Positions 34,194-45,234 of a stretch of 64,000 bases of DNA are shown here, piece after piece; positions within the stretch are counted from its first letter, which is position 1, and the number at the start of each line of letters is the position of its first letter. Origin of the DNA: Ignavibacteria bacterium (GTDB lineage: Bacteria; Bacteroidota; Ignavibacteria; Kapaibacteriales; Kapaibacteriaceae); contig CANMBE010000014.1 in assembly GCA_947495975.1 (NCBI GenBank), forward strand, positions 1 through 64,000, read 5' to 3'. The notes beneath the pieces are model-generated. The model was not told the origin of the DNA. It was given only the letters and a program-made list of their open reading frames with translations, and did no database searches. The position numbers were made by a program, and so were the translations under genes.

Positions 34194-37100
34194 ATGAGCG
34201 CAATGCTTCGTGTTCTTCTTGCTGTCATTTTGTTGGTCACGTCCATTCCTGCCTCTGCGCAGTTCCCTGCGTCGTGCGATTCGCGCAAGGATTGCATTGG
34301 GCAGGCCGTTACGTTTGATGTAACGAGTGGGCGAAACGCTCACTTTATGGAGCTATCAAAAAATCCAATCAGGCCACGGCAAACGGCTATGACGTTTGAG
34401 ATGTGGGTGAGGGTGGACCGCCAGGCCGGGCTTCGGCAGTTCCTTGCTGGCCTCTGGGGTCCCAATAGCGATTTCAATGATGTCTTTGTGATCTACATCG
34501 ATGAAAGCGACCGGCTTGTCTTTGAAGTAAACGGAGACCAAGGCACATTGCAACGTGCAGACAACACGATTGTAATAGCCTCTGCACAAGCACTCTATGT
34601 TGGCTGGCATCATGTGGCAGCAGTGTTTGATGGAGCGTCCGCAAGTGTAACGTTGTTTATCGATGGTGTACTTGCTGGAGGTCCGGTTACAAATGCAGCC
34701 TATCCAGCAGAATACCTAAAGCCTCTTGATAGAGCAGATCTACCGTTGTTGATAGGATCATTCAATGGAGTGGCAGATAATCAGGATCTCTTCCGCACGC
34801 TCAAAGGTCAAGTTGATGAGATTCGTATCTGGGACAGAGTGCTAACGGCTGCAGAATTGCTTTGTAAGAAGGATCAATCACTCAACGGCAACGAAGCTGG
34901 ACTTCGTGCCTACCTACGTTGTAATGAACCTGTTAATCAGAATATTCAGTGCTGCGATGCTACAGGCAATGGTCACACCGGACTTCTTCGCTCTGGTGCA
35001 GCAAACGGGGCCTCAACACGAGTAGCACCTCGGACTGTTAGCGTAAGCCCAGCTTCAATCAAGGAAGATATCAAGTGTGATACCGTAAAGAGCTGGACAT
35101 TCACAATTTCAGATACGTCTGTATGTGGTAGTGCGGCAGCAGTGGTGATGAGAGGTCCTGACGCAGGGAATTTTACCGTTGTGCCACCAAGCATCACGCT
35201 TACACCTGGCGTACCTGTTAGTGTAACGGTTACCTACCGCGGAACGCACGTTGGTACGTTTACAGACACGCTCGAAATACGACCAACCAACCGCTGCGGT
35301 CAACCAAACACGCGCATTCGATTCGAACTGAATCGTATAACAGAAGTTGGAATATCACGCGCAATAATCACGTACGATACGTTGTGGGTTGGATGTACGC
35401 AGACAACATATTTTGATTCTACAGTTACCATTTGCAATACGTCAGATCAAATTGGTGCGCCAAGAACGCTTCGTATCAGTGGTATCTCTGCTAAGGAGCC
35501 CCTTGGATATCGCGTTATTGGTGTAACGTTTCCATTGTTTTTAACACCTGGCCAATGCACAACGATTGTTGTTCGTTGCTTGGTTAGAGATACTACTGCA
35601 GACTACGTAGACACGCTTCAGATTTTCTCCGATGATAGATGTCAGAGCACGCCAGTTCGCATTGCACTTGTAGGTAGGTCGCAAGAAGTAATCTCCATCC
35701 GCTCTTCTGATGGTCAGTCACGACTAGACACCTTGCGGTTTGAGCCAACATGCCCTGGACTCCTTAGCTCTCCACAAACATACACGTGGCAGAATCTTAC
35801 GCTAACGGATATGCGCGTTGATACTGTGATCGTTCCCAAGGACTTCACGCATTACCGGCTACGATTCCCATATCTACTTGCAAGAAATACCGGCTATCCA
35901 GCAAATGCTGTGCGATTTTTACCTCGCCAGCCAGGTATCATTTTTGATTCCATCATTATTCGCACAACTATCCAAGGGTGTGCGATTGAAAAGAAGATCT
36001 ATGTAACCGGTAGAGGATTAGACAACAAAGTTGAATGGTCCGTAAACGGTCAAGTAGATTTTGGAAATGTTATCGTTGGGCAGCAGCGCACCATTAGCGT
36101 AAACGCACGTAACAACAGCAAGTTTGATGCACTCAACGTTGCGTTGTATGTAGAGCGGGGCGAATCGTTTGCACTTCTGACTGGTACGGGGCGCACCATT
36201 CGCCCAGGTGACTCAACAGTGATTCCGGTTACCTTCCGCCCAATCGACTCACTGCAATACGTAGACAGGCTGTGTCTCTTTGAAACACGCTGCTATACGG
36301 TTGACTGCATCGATCTTAAGGGTAAGGGTATTCTTCAGACCTTTCGATCGAGTCCGCTTGTCCTTGAAACGCAAAATGTAATTGCGTGCGATGAGCGACT
36401 AGACTCCGTGTATATCGTGAATCTCCTGAAGGCTCCAGCAACAATTGACTCACTCACATTCGTTGATCAGAGCGGTGGCAGGCTAACAATTGTGAACCCT
36501 CCATTGCCGTGGGTGAATAAATCCATTACAATTCCGGCAGGCGACTCAACGCTCTTCATAACACGCTACCGACCGAATGACGTTACCCAGGACCGCGCAG
36601 ATCGCGCCTATATCCGCTATCGCTCCATTGATCGCGCAGAGTGGCAGGTACAGCTCATAGGCACGTCTGCAACACCAAAACTATTCGTTACTCAGTTCAC
36701 TGCACTTGGCACTGTAGAAGTTGGTGATGTTCGTCGAGCGCAGCTCATTGTAGAAAACACTTCATCGCTACCGGTGCGTCTCGATAGCTTGTCGCTTGGT
36801 GCCGGCTATGTAATTCTTGGAACGAGTCGCCCCTTACCACTTACACTTGCACCACGCGACTCGATCAGAGTGGACATTGAGTTTCGTCCGGATGCTGCCC
36901 GCACATTTGATGCAGATCTCATCGCATACTCAAACAGCCCGTGTATTATTCGTGGTGTTGGTAAAATCAGTGGCCGCGGCGTGATCATCAAACTCGAGAG
37001 CGCTCTGAGCCTGGTAAACTTTGGATATGTGCGGCCGTGCGAGTGTTTTGAGCGTACGATTGAACTGCTCAACGCGTCTCTTGTATTTGATATGACGGTT

Positions 37101-39233
37101 GATTCTATGTGGATTGATGCAGCCGGAGTGCCGGGTGGCAAGCCGCAGTTTTATGCATGGCGATCAAAGTTCTCGCCAACAGGTGTGGTGCCGTATACGA
37201 TCCCTCCTGGACAGCGAGATACAGTTGTGATTACATTCTGTCCGCGAACACTTGCTGATGTAACAGAAACAGAGTGCAGGGCAAGGTTGCATGTAAAGGC
37301 GCGTGGTTCTCAGTGGAGCGCGCTCCTCGAGACGTTTCTTATTGGCAAGCAGTCATTAACCTTTAGGCCTACACCGTCGTCTGTGCAGTTCCCTCCGGGT
37401 GTTATTGATTTTATGAGTCCAACACAATTGCGCGTAGAAGTGAAGATCCCAGATTTCACATTGAACCCAAGCCAAGACCGCGTTGTTATCGACTCCATTA
37501 CGTTTGAACCAAACGACCGTGTATTTTTCCTCGATGCTCCGCTCTCTTTCCCTCAAGTAATTGATCCAGGCGGCACTCTCGTCATCACGTTCCGTCAGCG
37601 GCCACGTGCACCACGAAGTTATCGCGCGCGATTGAAGCTATGGATGAGCTCGCCGTGTGTTGGATGGGATACTACTGTCCTTGTTCGTGGTAGCGGCTTT
37701 GCACAAACAAAGGGATTGCAGTTTACGTTCGATCCCAAGCAAGCGTTGCCAGATAATTTTGTGATGATATCGTGTGACACACTTGCAGTGCCGTTATACA
37801 GCACAATCAACATCGATGCTTCCGTTGTAGATATTAGTATGCGTGTGGACTATGACTCTACCCAATTACGTTTGCTTGATGTTACGTCAACAATATTGGC
37901 TGAAACGTGCACGAGTGCTACGGGTAGTGTTCTGTATACACCATCGCTGATAGTAGCGCCATCTCCATATGGTGGACAGGCTGTTACGCTTAAGAATTTC
38001 TGTAGAGTGGATTCCCTTGCACCGTTTGCCGTGATGCGTTTTGTTACGCTTAACAATAACCGAGCAAACAGTCGGATCACCGTGGACAGCATCAACTTTG
38101 ATACAGAAGATGTGATTCTCTACCGACTCATTGCAACCGGCGATCGTGGTACTATTATCGCGTTGAAATCAGCGATCGATATCAGACAGAGCACGGCATT
38201 TGATTCTGTTGAAATTCTCAATTGTGCAGATAGGACAGTCACGGTGTTTAACACGGGTGACATTGCCAACACACTTGATCAATTACTAGACTTGCCTCTC
38301 TACACATCCATCGTGAGTTCCGTGCCAGCACTTGGAGATACAGTGAACTCAGGTGATTCCGCAATTGTAACAATTCGGTTCTGCCCACGCAGTGAGCGAT
38401 TCGTAGACACCAATGTTATCGCTATAAGTTCATTCCCATGTGAAGTGCGTGATACCACAGCTGTTACGGGCTATGGATATGCTCCCGAGCTTGATGTTGC
38501 ATTAGCGCCAACACGCACTTTCTTTGTTCCTGATTCGCTGTCAGGTACGATTGGTGATACGATTGAAGTGCCGGTGATGATTGATCGAGACATTTCGGCC
38601 ATGTACAATGGAGTAACGTACTTCCTCAATGGACTCAACTTTGACGTAGTGGTTACCTATAACGCACGATCACTCAAGTATATAGATGCTTCATTCCTTG
38701 AAGAGCCCCTTGCAACAACTGTGAATCCATCACTTGGATCTGTGTCGCTCGAAATTCGTGGCGCAGATACAATCAAGGCGGGAACGATTGCTCTACTTCG
38801 GTATGTAGTTGTGGTTCCTGAATTCCAGACAACAGATATCGCAGTTACATCAAATGGATTCCTGTCTGACTCACTGCAGTTCCTAGACATTATTCCAACA
38901 GGGGGCAATGCACCGTTCATTACAGGCGGTAAGTGCGACATTACTGTTGTAAGGTATTCTACGGTTGGAGCGCCACGTATGTCGATTCATCCTCAGCCCG
39001 TGCGAGAAGATGCCGCAATTTCATTCCGTATGCAGGAGACAGTTCCTGTTACGCTTGAGATTGTTGATGCGCGCGGCATTGTTGTTAAGCGATTGTTGGA
39101 CGGCTCAATCATATTGTCCGGTGGTGAGTACAGCGTGCGTGTTGGTACGGCCGATCTAGCCGGTGGCGTGTATTTCGTTAGGATTGGTGCGGGTATCTTC
39201 AGCGCAACATCGCCTTTCATCATTGCCAAGTAA
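34194..39233 (+). CDS. Giant secreted LamG and Ig-like repeat protein with sorting domain
   Basis: 1679 residues from ATG 34194 (track start is a TTG at 34182). After signal peptide LRVLLAVILLVTSIPASAQF comes a LamG/concanavalin-like domain (about 45-240: AMTFEMWVRVDRQAGLRQFLAG, GWHHVAAVFDGASASVTLFIDGVL, GQVDEIRIWDRVLTAAEL). Then come many Ig-like domains of the ASPM/Hydin or choice-of-anchor D type (VDFGNVIVGQQRTISVNARN, LGTVEVGDVRRAQLIVENTS, VNFGYVRPCECFERTIELLNAS), many with a Cys pair. A type A sorting domain ends it (RMSIHPQPVREDAAISFRM to GGVYFVRIGAG). Probably a long surface adhesin or stalk. Function unproven. Confidence 0.82.
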   Translation: MSAMLRVLLAVILLVTSIPASAQFPASCDSRKDCIGQAVTFDVTSGRNAHFMELSKNPIRPRQTAMTFEMWVRVDRQAGLRQFLAGLWGPNSDFNDVFVIYIDESDRLVFEVNGDQGTLQRADNTIVIASAQALYVGWHHVAAVFDGASASVTLFIDGVLAGGPVTNAAYPAEYLKPLDRADLPLLIGSFNGVADNQDLFRTLKGQVDEIRIWDRVLTAAELLCKKDQSLNGNEAGLRAYLRCNEPVNQNIQCCDATGNGHTGLLRSGAANGASTRVAPRTVSVSPASIKEDIKCDTVKSWTFTISDTSVCGSAAAVVMRGPDAGNFTVVPPSITLTPGVPVSVTVTYRGTHVGTFTDTLEIRPTNRCGQPNTRIRFELNRITEVGISRAIITYDTLWVGCTQTTYFDSTVTICNTSDQIGAPRTLRISGISAKEPLGYRVIGVTFPLFLTPGQCTTIVVRCLVRDTTADYVDTLQIFSDDRCQSTPVRIALVGRSQEVISIRSSDGQSRLDTLRFEPTCPGLLSSPQTYTWQNLTLTDMRVDTVIVPKDFTHYRLRFPYLLARNTGYPANAVRFLPRQPGIIFDSIIIRTTIQGCAIEKKIYVTGRGLDNKVEWSVNGQVDFGNVIVGQQRTISVNARNNSKFDALNVALYVERGESFALLTGTGRTIRPGDSTVIPVTFRPIDSLQYVDRLCLFETRCYTVDCIDLKGKGILQTFRSSPLVLETQNVIACDERLDSVYIVNLLKAPATIDSLTFVDQSGGRLTIVNPPLPWVNKSITIPAGDSTLFITRYRPNDVTQDRADRAYIRYRSIDRAEWQVQLIGTSATPKLFVTQFTALGTVEVGDVRRAQLIVENTSSLPVRLDSLSLGAGYVILGTSRPLPLTLAPRDSIRVDIEFRPDAARTFDADLIAYSNSPCIIRGVGKISGRGVIIKLESALSLVNFGYVRPCECFERTIELLNASLVFDMTVDSMWIDAAGVPGGKPQFYAWRSKFSPTGVVPYTIPPGQRDTVVITFCPRTLADVTETECRARLHVKARGSQWSALLETFLIGKQSLTFRPTPSSVQFPPGVIDFMSPTQLRVEVKIPDFTLNPSQDRVVIDSITFEPNDRVFFLDAPLSFPQVIDPGGTLVITFRQRPRAPRSYRARLKLWMSSPCVGWDTTVLVRGSGFAQTKGLQFTFDPKQALPDNFVMISCDTLAVPLYSTINIDASVVDISMRVDYDSTQLRLLDVTSTILAETCTSATGSVLYTPSLIVAPSPYGGQAVTLKNFCRVDSLAPFAVMRFVTLNNNRANSRITVDSINFDTEDVILYRLIATGDRGTIIALKSAIDIRQSTAFDSVEILNCADRTVTVFNTGDIANTLDQLLDLPLYTSIVSSVPALGDTVNSGDSAIVTIRFCPRSERFVDTNVIAISSFPCEVRDTTAVTGYGYAPELDVALAPTRTFFVPDSLSGTIGDTIEVPVMIDRDISAMYNGVTYFLNGLNFDVVVTYNARSLKYIDASFLEEPLATTVNPSLGSVSLEIRGADTIKAGTIALLRYVVVVPEFQTTDIAVTSNGFLSDSLQFLDIIPTGGNAPFITGGKCDITVVRYSTVGAPRMSIHPQPVREDAAISFRMQETVPVTLEIVDARGIVVKRLLDGSIILSGGEYSVRVGTADLAGGVYFVRIGAGIFSATSPFIIAK

Positions 39234-39240
39234 CGCAGCG

Positions 39241-40410
39241 GTGGTAGACGTTATCGTGCTTGGGGCGGGCGCCGCGGGCCTGCACTGTGCGGCATTTGCA
39301 GCATCAACGGGCAAGCGCGTTGTTGTGCTAGAGCACAATGATAAGCCAGGGAAGAAGATTCGCATTTCTGGTGGAGGTAGGTGTAATTTCACGAACCGTG
39401 AGGTTGCACATCGGAATATGATCTCGCAAAATCCCGACTTCGCACGTTCTGCATTGCATCGCTACACACCGCAAGATTTTATTGCTCTCATTGAGCGCTA
39501 CAACATTGCATGGCACGAGAAGAAGTTAGGTCAACTCTTTTGTGATGAGTCCGCTCAGCAGATCATCGACATGTTAGTTCATGAATGCACGATTGCTGGT
39601 GTAGAGATTCACTACAACGCTGTGATTCAACGCGTATCCAAGAACGAACTCTTTACGGTTGCCACAAGTGAAGGCGATCTAGAAGCACTCAATGTAGTTG
39701 TAGCTACCGGCGGACTCAGTATACCTTCACTAGGTGCATCAAATCTTGGCTATCGAATTGCGACCCATTTCGAACTACCAATAATACCAACAGCACCCGC
39801 CTTGGTGCCCCTTACCTTTGACCGGTCATACGAAGCCCGATGGAAGGGGCTATCCGGTATTAGTGCAGATGCTATTATCTCTGTAGGCGATGTTGCTTTC
39901 CGGGAGAACCTACTCTTCACACATCGCGGATTGAGCGGTCCAGCAATACTTCAGATCTCTTCCTACATGCCAAGCAACAATACAATTGTTGTAGACTTAC
40001 TGCCGGACGATAACCTGCAAACGCTAGTTGAAGATCTGCCAGGTGAGAAACGGCACCTCACAACCATTCTATCGCAGCGTCTTGCTCAGCGAATTATGGA
40101 TCAATGGGGTGATGACATGCTTCACAAACCAGTCAATACAACTTCAAAGAAGCAACTTGAGCAGAGTATACATTCATTGAAGAATTGGACACTCACCGCA
40201 CACGGCAATGAAGGCTACGCAAAGGCAGAGGTCACCAAGGGCGGCGTTAGCACTGCATGCCTGTCTTCCAAAACCATGGAGTGCATAGGGATCCCCGGAC
40301 TCTTCTTCATCGGCGAGGTTGTTGATATAACTGGCTGGTTAGGGGGCTATAACTTTCAGTGGGCATGGTCAAGCGCATATGCTGCGGGGACGGCCATAGC
40401 AGAAAGGTAG
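39241..40410 (+). CDS. FAD-dependent oxidoreductase, HI0933 family
   Basis: Flavoprotein of 389 residues from GTG 39241. It has the Rossmann FAD loop VDVIVLGAGAAGLHCAAFAASTGKRVVVLEHNDKPGKKIRISGGGRCNFTNRE, typical of the HI0933/YhiN family. LNVVVATGGLSIPSLGASNLGYRIATHF, LFTHRGLSGPAILQISSY and the closing TKGGVSTACLSSKTMEC..GLFFIGEVVDITGWLGGYNFQWAWSSAYAAGTAIAER confirm it. The reaction is not known for this family. The track start at 39163 lies inside the previous gene's sorting domain, so I moved it 7 bases past that stop. Confidence 0.9.
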   Translation: MVDVIVLGAGAAGLHCAAFAASTGKRVVVLEHNDKPGKKIRISGGGRCNFTNREVAHRNMISQNPDFARSALHRYTPQDFIALIERYNIAWHEKKLGQLFCDESAQQIIDMLVHECTIAGVEIHYNAVIQRVSKNELFTVATSEGDLEALNVVVATGGLSIPSLGASNLGYRIATHFELPIIPTAPALVPLTFDRSYEARWKGLSGISADAIISVGDVAFRENLLFTHRGLSGPAILQISSYMPSNNTIVVDLLPDDNLQTLVEDLPGEKRHLTTILSQRLAQRIMDQWGDDMLHKPVNTTSKKQLEQSIHSLKNWTLTAHGNEGYAKAEVTKGGVSTACLSSKTMECIGIPGLFFIGEVVDITGWLGGYNFQWAWSSAYAAGTAIAER

Positions 40411-40437
40411 CGCAGTCATTATCGACCGCGCTACCTT
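40404..40437. terminator. Inverted repeat between convergent genes
   Basis: AAGGTAGCGC and GCGCTACCTT form a 10-bp stem with a 14-base loop across the stop codon of the flavoprotein gene, 20 bases before the end of katG. The T-tract is minimal, so termination strength is uncertain. Confidence 0.45.
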
Positions 40438-40458
40438 GCAATACATTGATTACGAGAT

Positions 40459-42636
<2,178 letters not shown>

Positions 42637-42777
42637 TCACATTCGTTGGTATTGATAATCATAAAATTACGACAAAGAAAACTGACGGCCGATGAACACC
42701 CACAACACGCGTCAAGTTCCGATCAATTTGATGGCTCTGTTACGGTCTGGTAACGGGGCAGATCAATACTCATGATA

Positions 42778-42785
42778 TATTTTTG
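42778..42785 (+). promoter_or_regulatory. TAnnTTTG promoter box before the reductase gene
   Basis: TATTTTTG matches the -7 consensus and would give a leader of about 33 nt. The predicted start lies downstream of ATG 42783 (the start in the ORF track), so it favours ATG 42822. Confidence 0.45.
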
Positions 42786-42821
42786 GCCTTTGCATTCATA
42801 CATCTCATCATACATCAAACA

Positions 42822-43838
42822 ATGAAAAAAGTATTAGTAACAGGAATTTCAGGATATGTAGGACAGCATTGTGCTGCCGAATTATTAAAAAAAGGCTACT
42901 CCGTAATAGGTTCCGTAAGGAAATTATCGAGATCAGATGAAGTTGTAAATGGCATTAAAAAAGAAATTGACCCAAAAGGCAGTTTAGAATTTTGCGAGCT
43001 TAACCTGATGAAAGATGCAGGTTGGGATGAGGCAATGGAGGGGTGCGATTATGTATTGCACATTGCTTCTCCTTTTGTCATTAAAGATCCTAAAGATGCA
43101 AACGAATTAATAAAACCTGCTGTTGAGGGTACTTTACGAGCATTAAACGCTGCAAAAAAAGCAGGAGTTAAAAGAGTAGTGCTTACATCTTCTATAGTTG
43201 CGATGTCTGGTGGGAAACAAGGTCTGATAAAAATAAATCAAGACAGTTGGACTGATGTCAATAAAAAAAATGTTACCGCTTATTTTAAAAGTAAAACACT
43301 TGCCGAAAAAAGTGCTTGGGATTTTATAAAAAATCAAACAGGTGATTCCAAATTGGAATTGGTAGTGGTTAACCCAGGACCTATTTATGGCCCAAGCCTT
43401 ACAGGGAATTTAGATTCCGAATCAATGGATTTCTTCAAAAAATTGATAACGGGGAAACTACCCATGTTGCCACAGGCCTTTACTGTTATGTCGGATGTAA
43501 GAGATATAGCAGCAATCCATGTGGCAGCATTAGAAAATGAAAAAGCCAACGGCAAGCGTTTCATCGTAACATCAGAAAAACCGTATGCGATGCAAGCAAT
43601 CGCACATATTTTAAAATCAAATGGATATAATAAAGTAAGCACCACATTGGCGCCTACTTTTTTACTGAAATTTATGGCTCATTTCAATAGTGAAATGAAA
43701 GGAATGTTGCCTTTTATTGGAAATACGATTGAAGCTGACGTTAGTAATACGATGGCTGCATTTAATTGGACACCTATTCCCTTTGAAAAAACAGTTCTCG
43801 ATACGGCTAAATCTGTGGAGACAGCACTTAATAAATAA
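42822..43838 (+). CDS. NAD(P)-dependent SDR reductase, dihydroflavonol-reductase-like
   Basis: 338-residue extended short-chain dehydrogenase. It opens MKKVLVTGISGYVGQHCAAELLKKGYSVIGSVRKL, an NADP-type Rossmann loop, has VLTSSIVAMSG, and TAYFKSKTLAEKSAWDF with the YxxxK active site (Tyr-Phe-Lys-Ser-Lys). VVNPGPIYGPSL is typical of the DFR/aldehyde-reductase branch. Codons are far richer in AT than the flanking genes (AAA, TTA and ATA common), a sign of transfer from an AT-rich relative, probably another Bacteroidota. The track's N-terminal extension (MAFAFIHLIIHQT) starts only about 6 bases before the predicted transcription start. Confidence 0.88.
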   Translation: MKKVLVTGISGYVGQHCAAELLKKGYSVIGSVRKLSRSDEVVNGIKKEIDPKGSLEFCELNLMKDAGWDEAMEGCDYVLHIASPFVIKDPKDANELIKPAVEGTLRALNAAKKAGVKRVVLTSSIVAMSGGKQGLIKINQDSWTDVNKKNVTAYFKSKTLAEKSAWDFIKNQTGDSKLELVVVNPGPIYGPSLTGNLDSESMDFFKKLITGKLPMLPQAFTVMSDVRDIAAIHVAALENEKANGKRFIVTSEKPYAMQAIAHILKSNGYNKVSTTLAPTFLLKFMAHFNSEMKGMLPFIGNTIEADVSNTMAAFNWTPIPFEKTVLDTAKSVETALNK

Positions 43839-44068
43839 ATTAAAGTGTCTGGAAATAGTTTCTAATGAGACTTTTAAAACTTGACAAGCCAAAATTCTAG
43901 CCGCGTGCTATATTTGTTATCGGCTTAAAATAAATTTCAGTTTTCAAGATTGTTTTTTTCAAATTGTAGCACATGAACTTTCGTCAATAAAAAAATGAAA
44001 TGTAACAGGCGAAAGTCACGGCCTGTAAATTGTGACTGAACATAAAAACAATACAAGGTTTAAAAAAG
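43839..44068. other. AT-rich spacer within the insert
   Basis: 230 bases without a gene. It holds a perfect TATATTTG promoter box at 43909-43916. Downstream of it is a long, A/T-rich leader with GAACTTTCG and GGCGAAAGTC, which can pair imperfectly. The pairing might regulate the barrel gene; this is a guess. Confidence 0.4.
43909..43916 (+). promoter_or_regulatory. TAnnTTTG promoter box for the barrel gene
   Basis: TATATTTG is a perfect -7 match. The nearest upstream TTG (43881) is 25 bases away, further than the usual 19-21. It would produce a leader of about 150 nt before ATG 44069. Confidence 0.45.
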
Positions 44069-44965
44069 ATGAGAAATTTTATCGGACTCGTTTTTGTTCT
44101 TGCGCCATTCTTGCTTTCAGCACAAGATAATGGCACTAACATGTCTACCTATCTTTCTCCTTACGCTGGAGTAACATTTCAGGGAGTCGTGAATACCAAA
44201 CAAACTGGAACTGCGCATTTACGAGGTAATTTTAATGTGTTTAGCACTGATTTCGACTTACAAGTCATAGTGACAGGAGAGAGCGCAAGCACTATGGGTT
44301 ATACGTATGGGTTTACCTATGGAAGCGTGTGGAAGAAAGAGGGACGGAAATTGAATCCAGGCTTCGAAATAGATGTATTTCAAAACAGCTCCGCACATGA
44401 AAGTAAATTATCAAATCCAAATACTGAAGTAGTTGCGAATGTGGTTGGCCCAAATAGAGATTCGGTTCTTAGCCTTGTAGGACAGTACTATGGTGCAGGG
44501 AAGCATACATTCTCGAATACCATGACAATGAACAGCTGGAATGCTGCCGTTAACCTTACGTTGTCATACGATTTTTCGTCTAAAATTTCAGTAAATGGTG
44601 CATTGGGGGCTGGGTTCACTGCCGTTACATTAAAAAATGGTGTAAGCTTACAGTCAGGTCCGGCTCCGGCAGATCCAGGTTTCGAAGCAACAACAGATAA
44701 CGGTGGTGGTGTCGTGAATCATTTTAATAGCCAACCGAATGCTTCAGATAATCTCATGTTCGGTCTATTGCGCCTCGGTACAAAAATTGAATTGGTAGAA
44801 AATGTTGCCCTACGAATTGACGCACGTGGTATGTACATGGGAGAGAGTACATTTGTTTTTGGCAGTACCGTATATACAGATCATGCACCTACGGACAATT
44901 GGACGTATATGATTGATAAGGGTATAACATATGCGATTACCGTAGGCTTGCGTGTTTCCCTGTAA
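44069..44965 (+). CDS. Outer-membrane beta-barrel protein
   Basis: 298 residues with signal peptide FIGLVFVLAPFLLSAQ. The mature chain is made of alternating aromatic/polar strands (STDFDLQVIVTGESASTMGYTYGFTYGSVW, AAVNLTLSYDFSSKISVNGALGAGFTAVTL, DNLMFGLLRLGTKIELVENVALRIDARGMYMG) and ends YAITVGLRVSL, typical of a barrel C-terminus. I do not recognise a named family. It lies in the AT-rich insert but is less AT-skewed than the reductase before it. It may have come with the reductase, or be older. Confidence 0.72.
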   Translation: MRNFIGLVFVLAPFLLSAQDNGTNMSTYLSPYAGVTFQGVVNTKQTGTAHLRGNFNVFSTDFDLQVIVTGESASTMGYTYGFTYGSVWKKEGRKLNPGFEIDVFQNSSAHESKLSNPNTEVVANVVGPNRDSVLSLVGQYYGAGKHTFSNTMTMNSWNAAVNLTLSYDFSSKISVNGALGAGFTAVTLKNGVSLQSGPAPADPGFEATTDNGGGVVNHFNSQPNASDNLMFGLLRLGTKIELVENVALRIDARGMYMGESTFVFGSTVYTDHAPTDNWTYMIDKGITYAITVGLRVSL

Positions 44966-45011
44966 AATCTGTTTTGTTTAAAAGAAAAACTAACGAAGAG
45001 CTAATAGTGTA

Positions 45012-45049
45012 TAAGCAATGTAGCGCTGCCGCAGGCGCTACATTGCTTA
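45012..45049. repeat. Large perfect inverted repeat
   Basis: TAAGCAATGTAGCGC and GCGCTACATTGCTTA form a perfect 15-bp stem with an 8-base loop (TGCCGCAG). Three more base pairs can form beyond a 2-base bulge. There is no T-tract after it on either strand, so it is either a Rho-independent terminator of weak type or a mobile-element end. It marks the right side of the AT-rich insert. Confidence 0.7.
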
Positions 45050-45129
45050 CACGCAAAGCTTAGACAGCTAGTCTTGCATCTTCAAGACAATATGATCATC
45101 GTGTGTGACAACTTCGTGATCACCAACTG

Positions 45130-45234
45130 ATGGTGGTGCACTACGTCATCAATGAGATAGGCTCAGTCAACTTTGTACTTCAGAATGCGGGGTTGAGCAA
45201 GAGCACATCCTACTACTCAACGTTGGTGCGCTGA
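45130..45234 (+). pseudogene. Possible IS3-family (IS150-type) transposase OrfB N-terminal scrap
   Basis: A 34-codon frame reads HYVINEIGSVNFVLQNAGLSKSTSYYSTLVR and then stops. It resembles the N-terminal end of IS150-type OrfB, where a NELRxxYPLxxLLxxAGLxRSTFYY helix-turn-helix is common. No DDE catalytic core follows. It overlaps the 3' end of the AddA-like gene, so the fragment would have lost its body long ago. The similarity is by eye only and the call is tentative. Confidence 0.33.
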
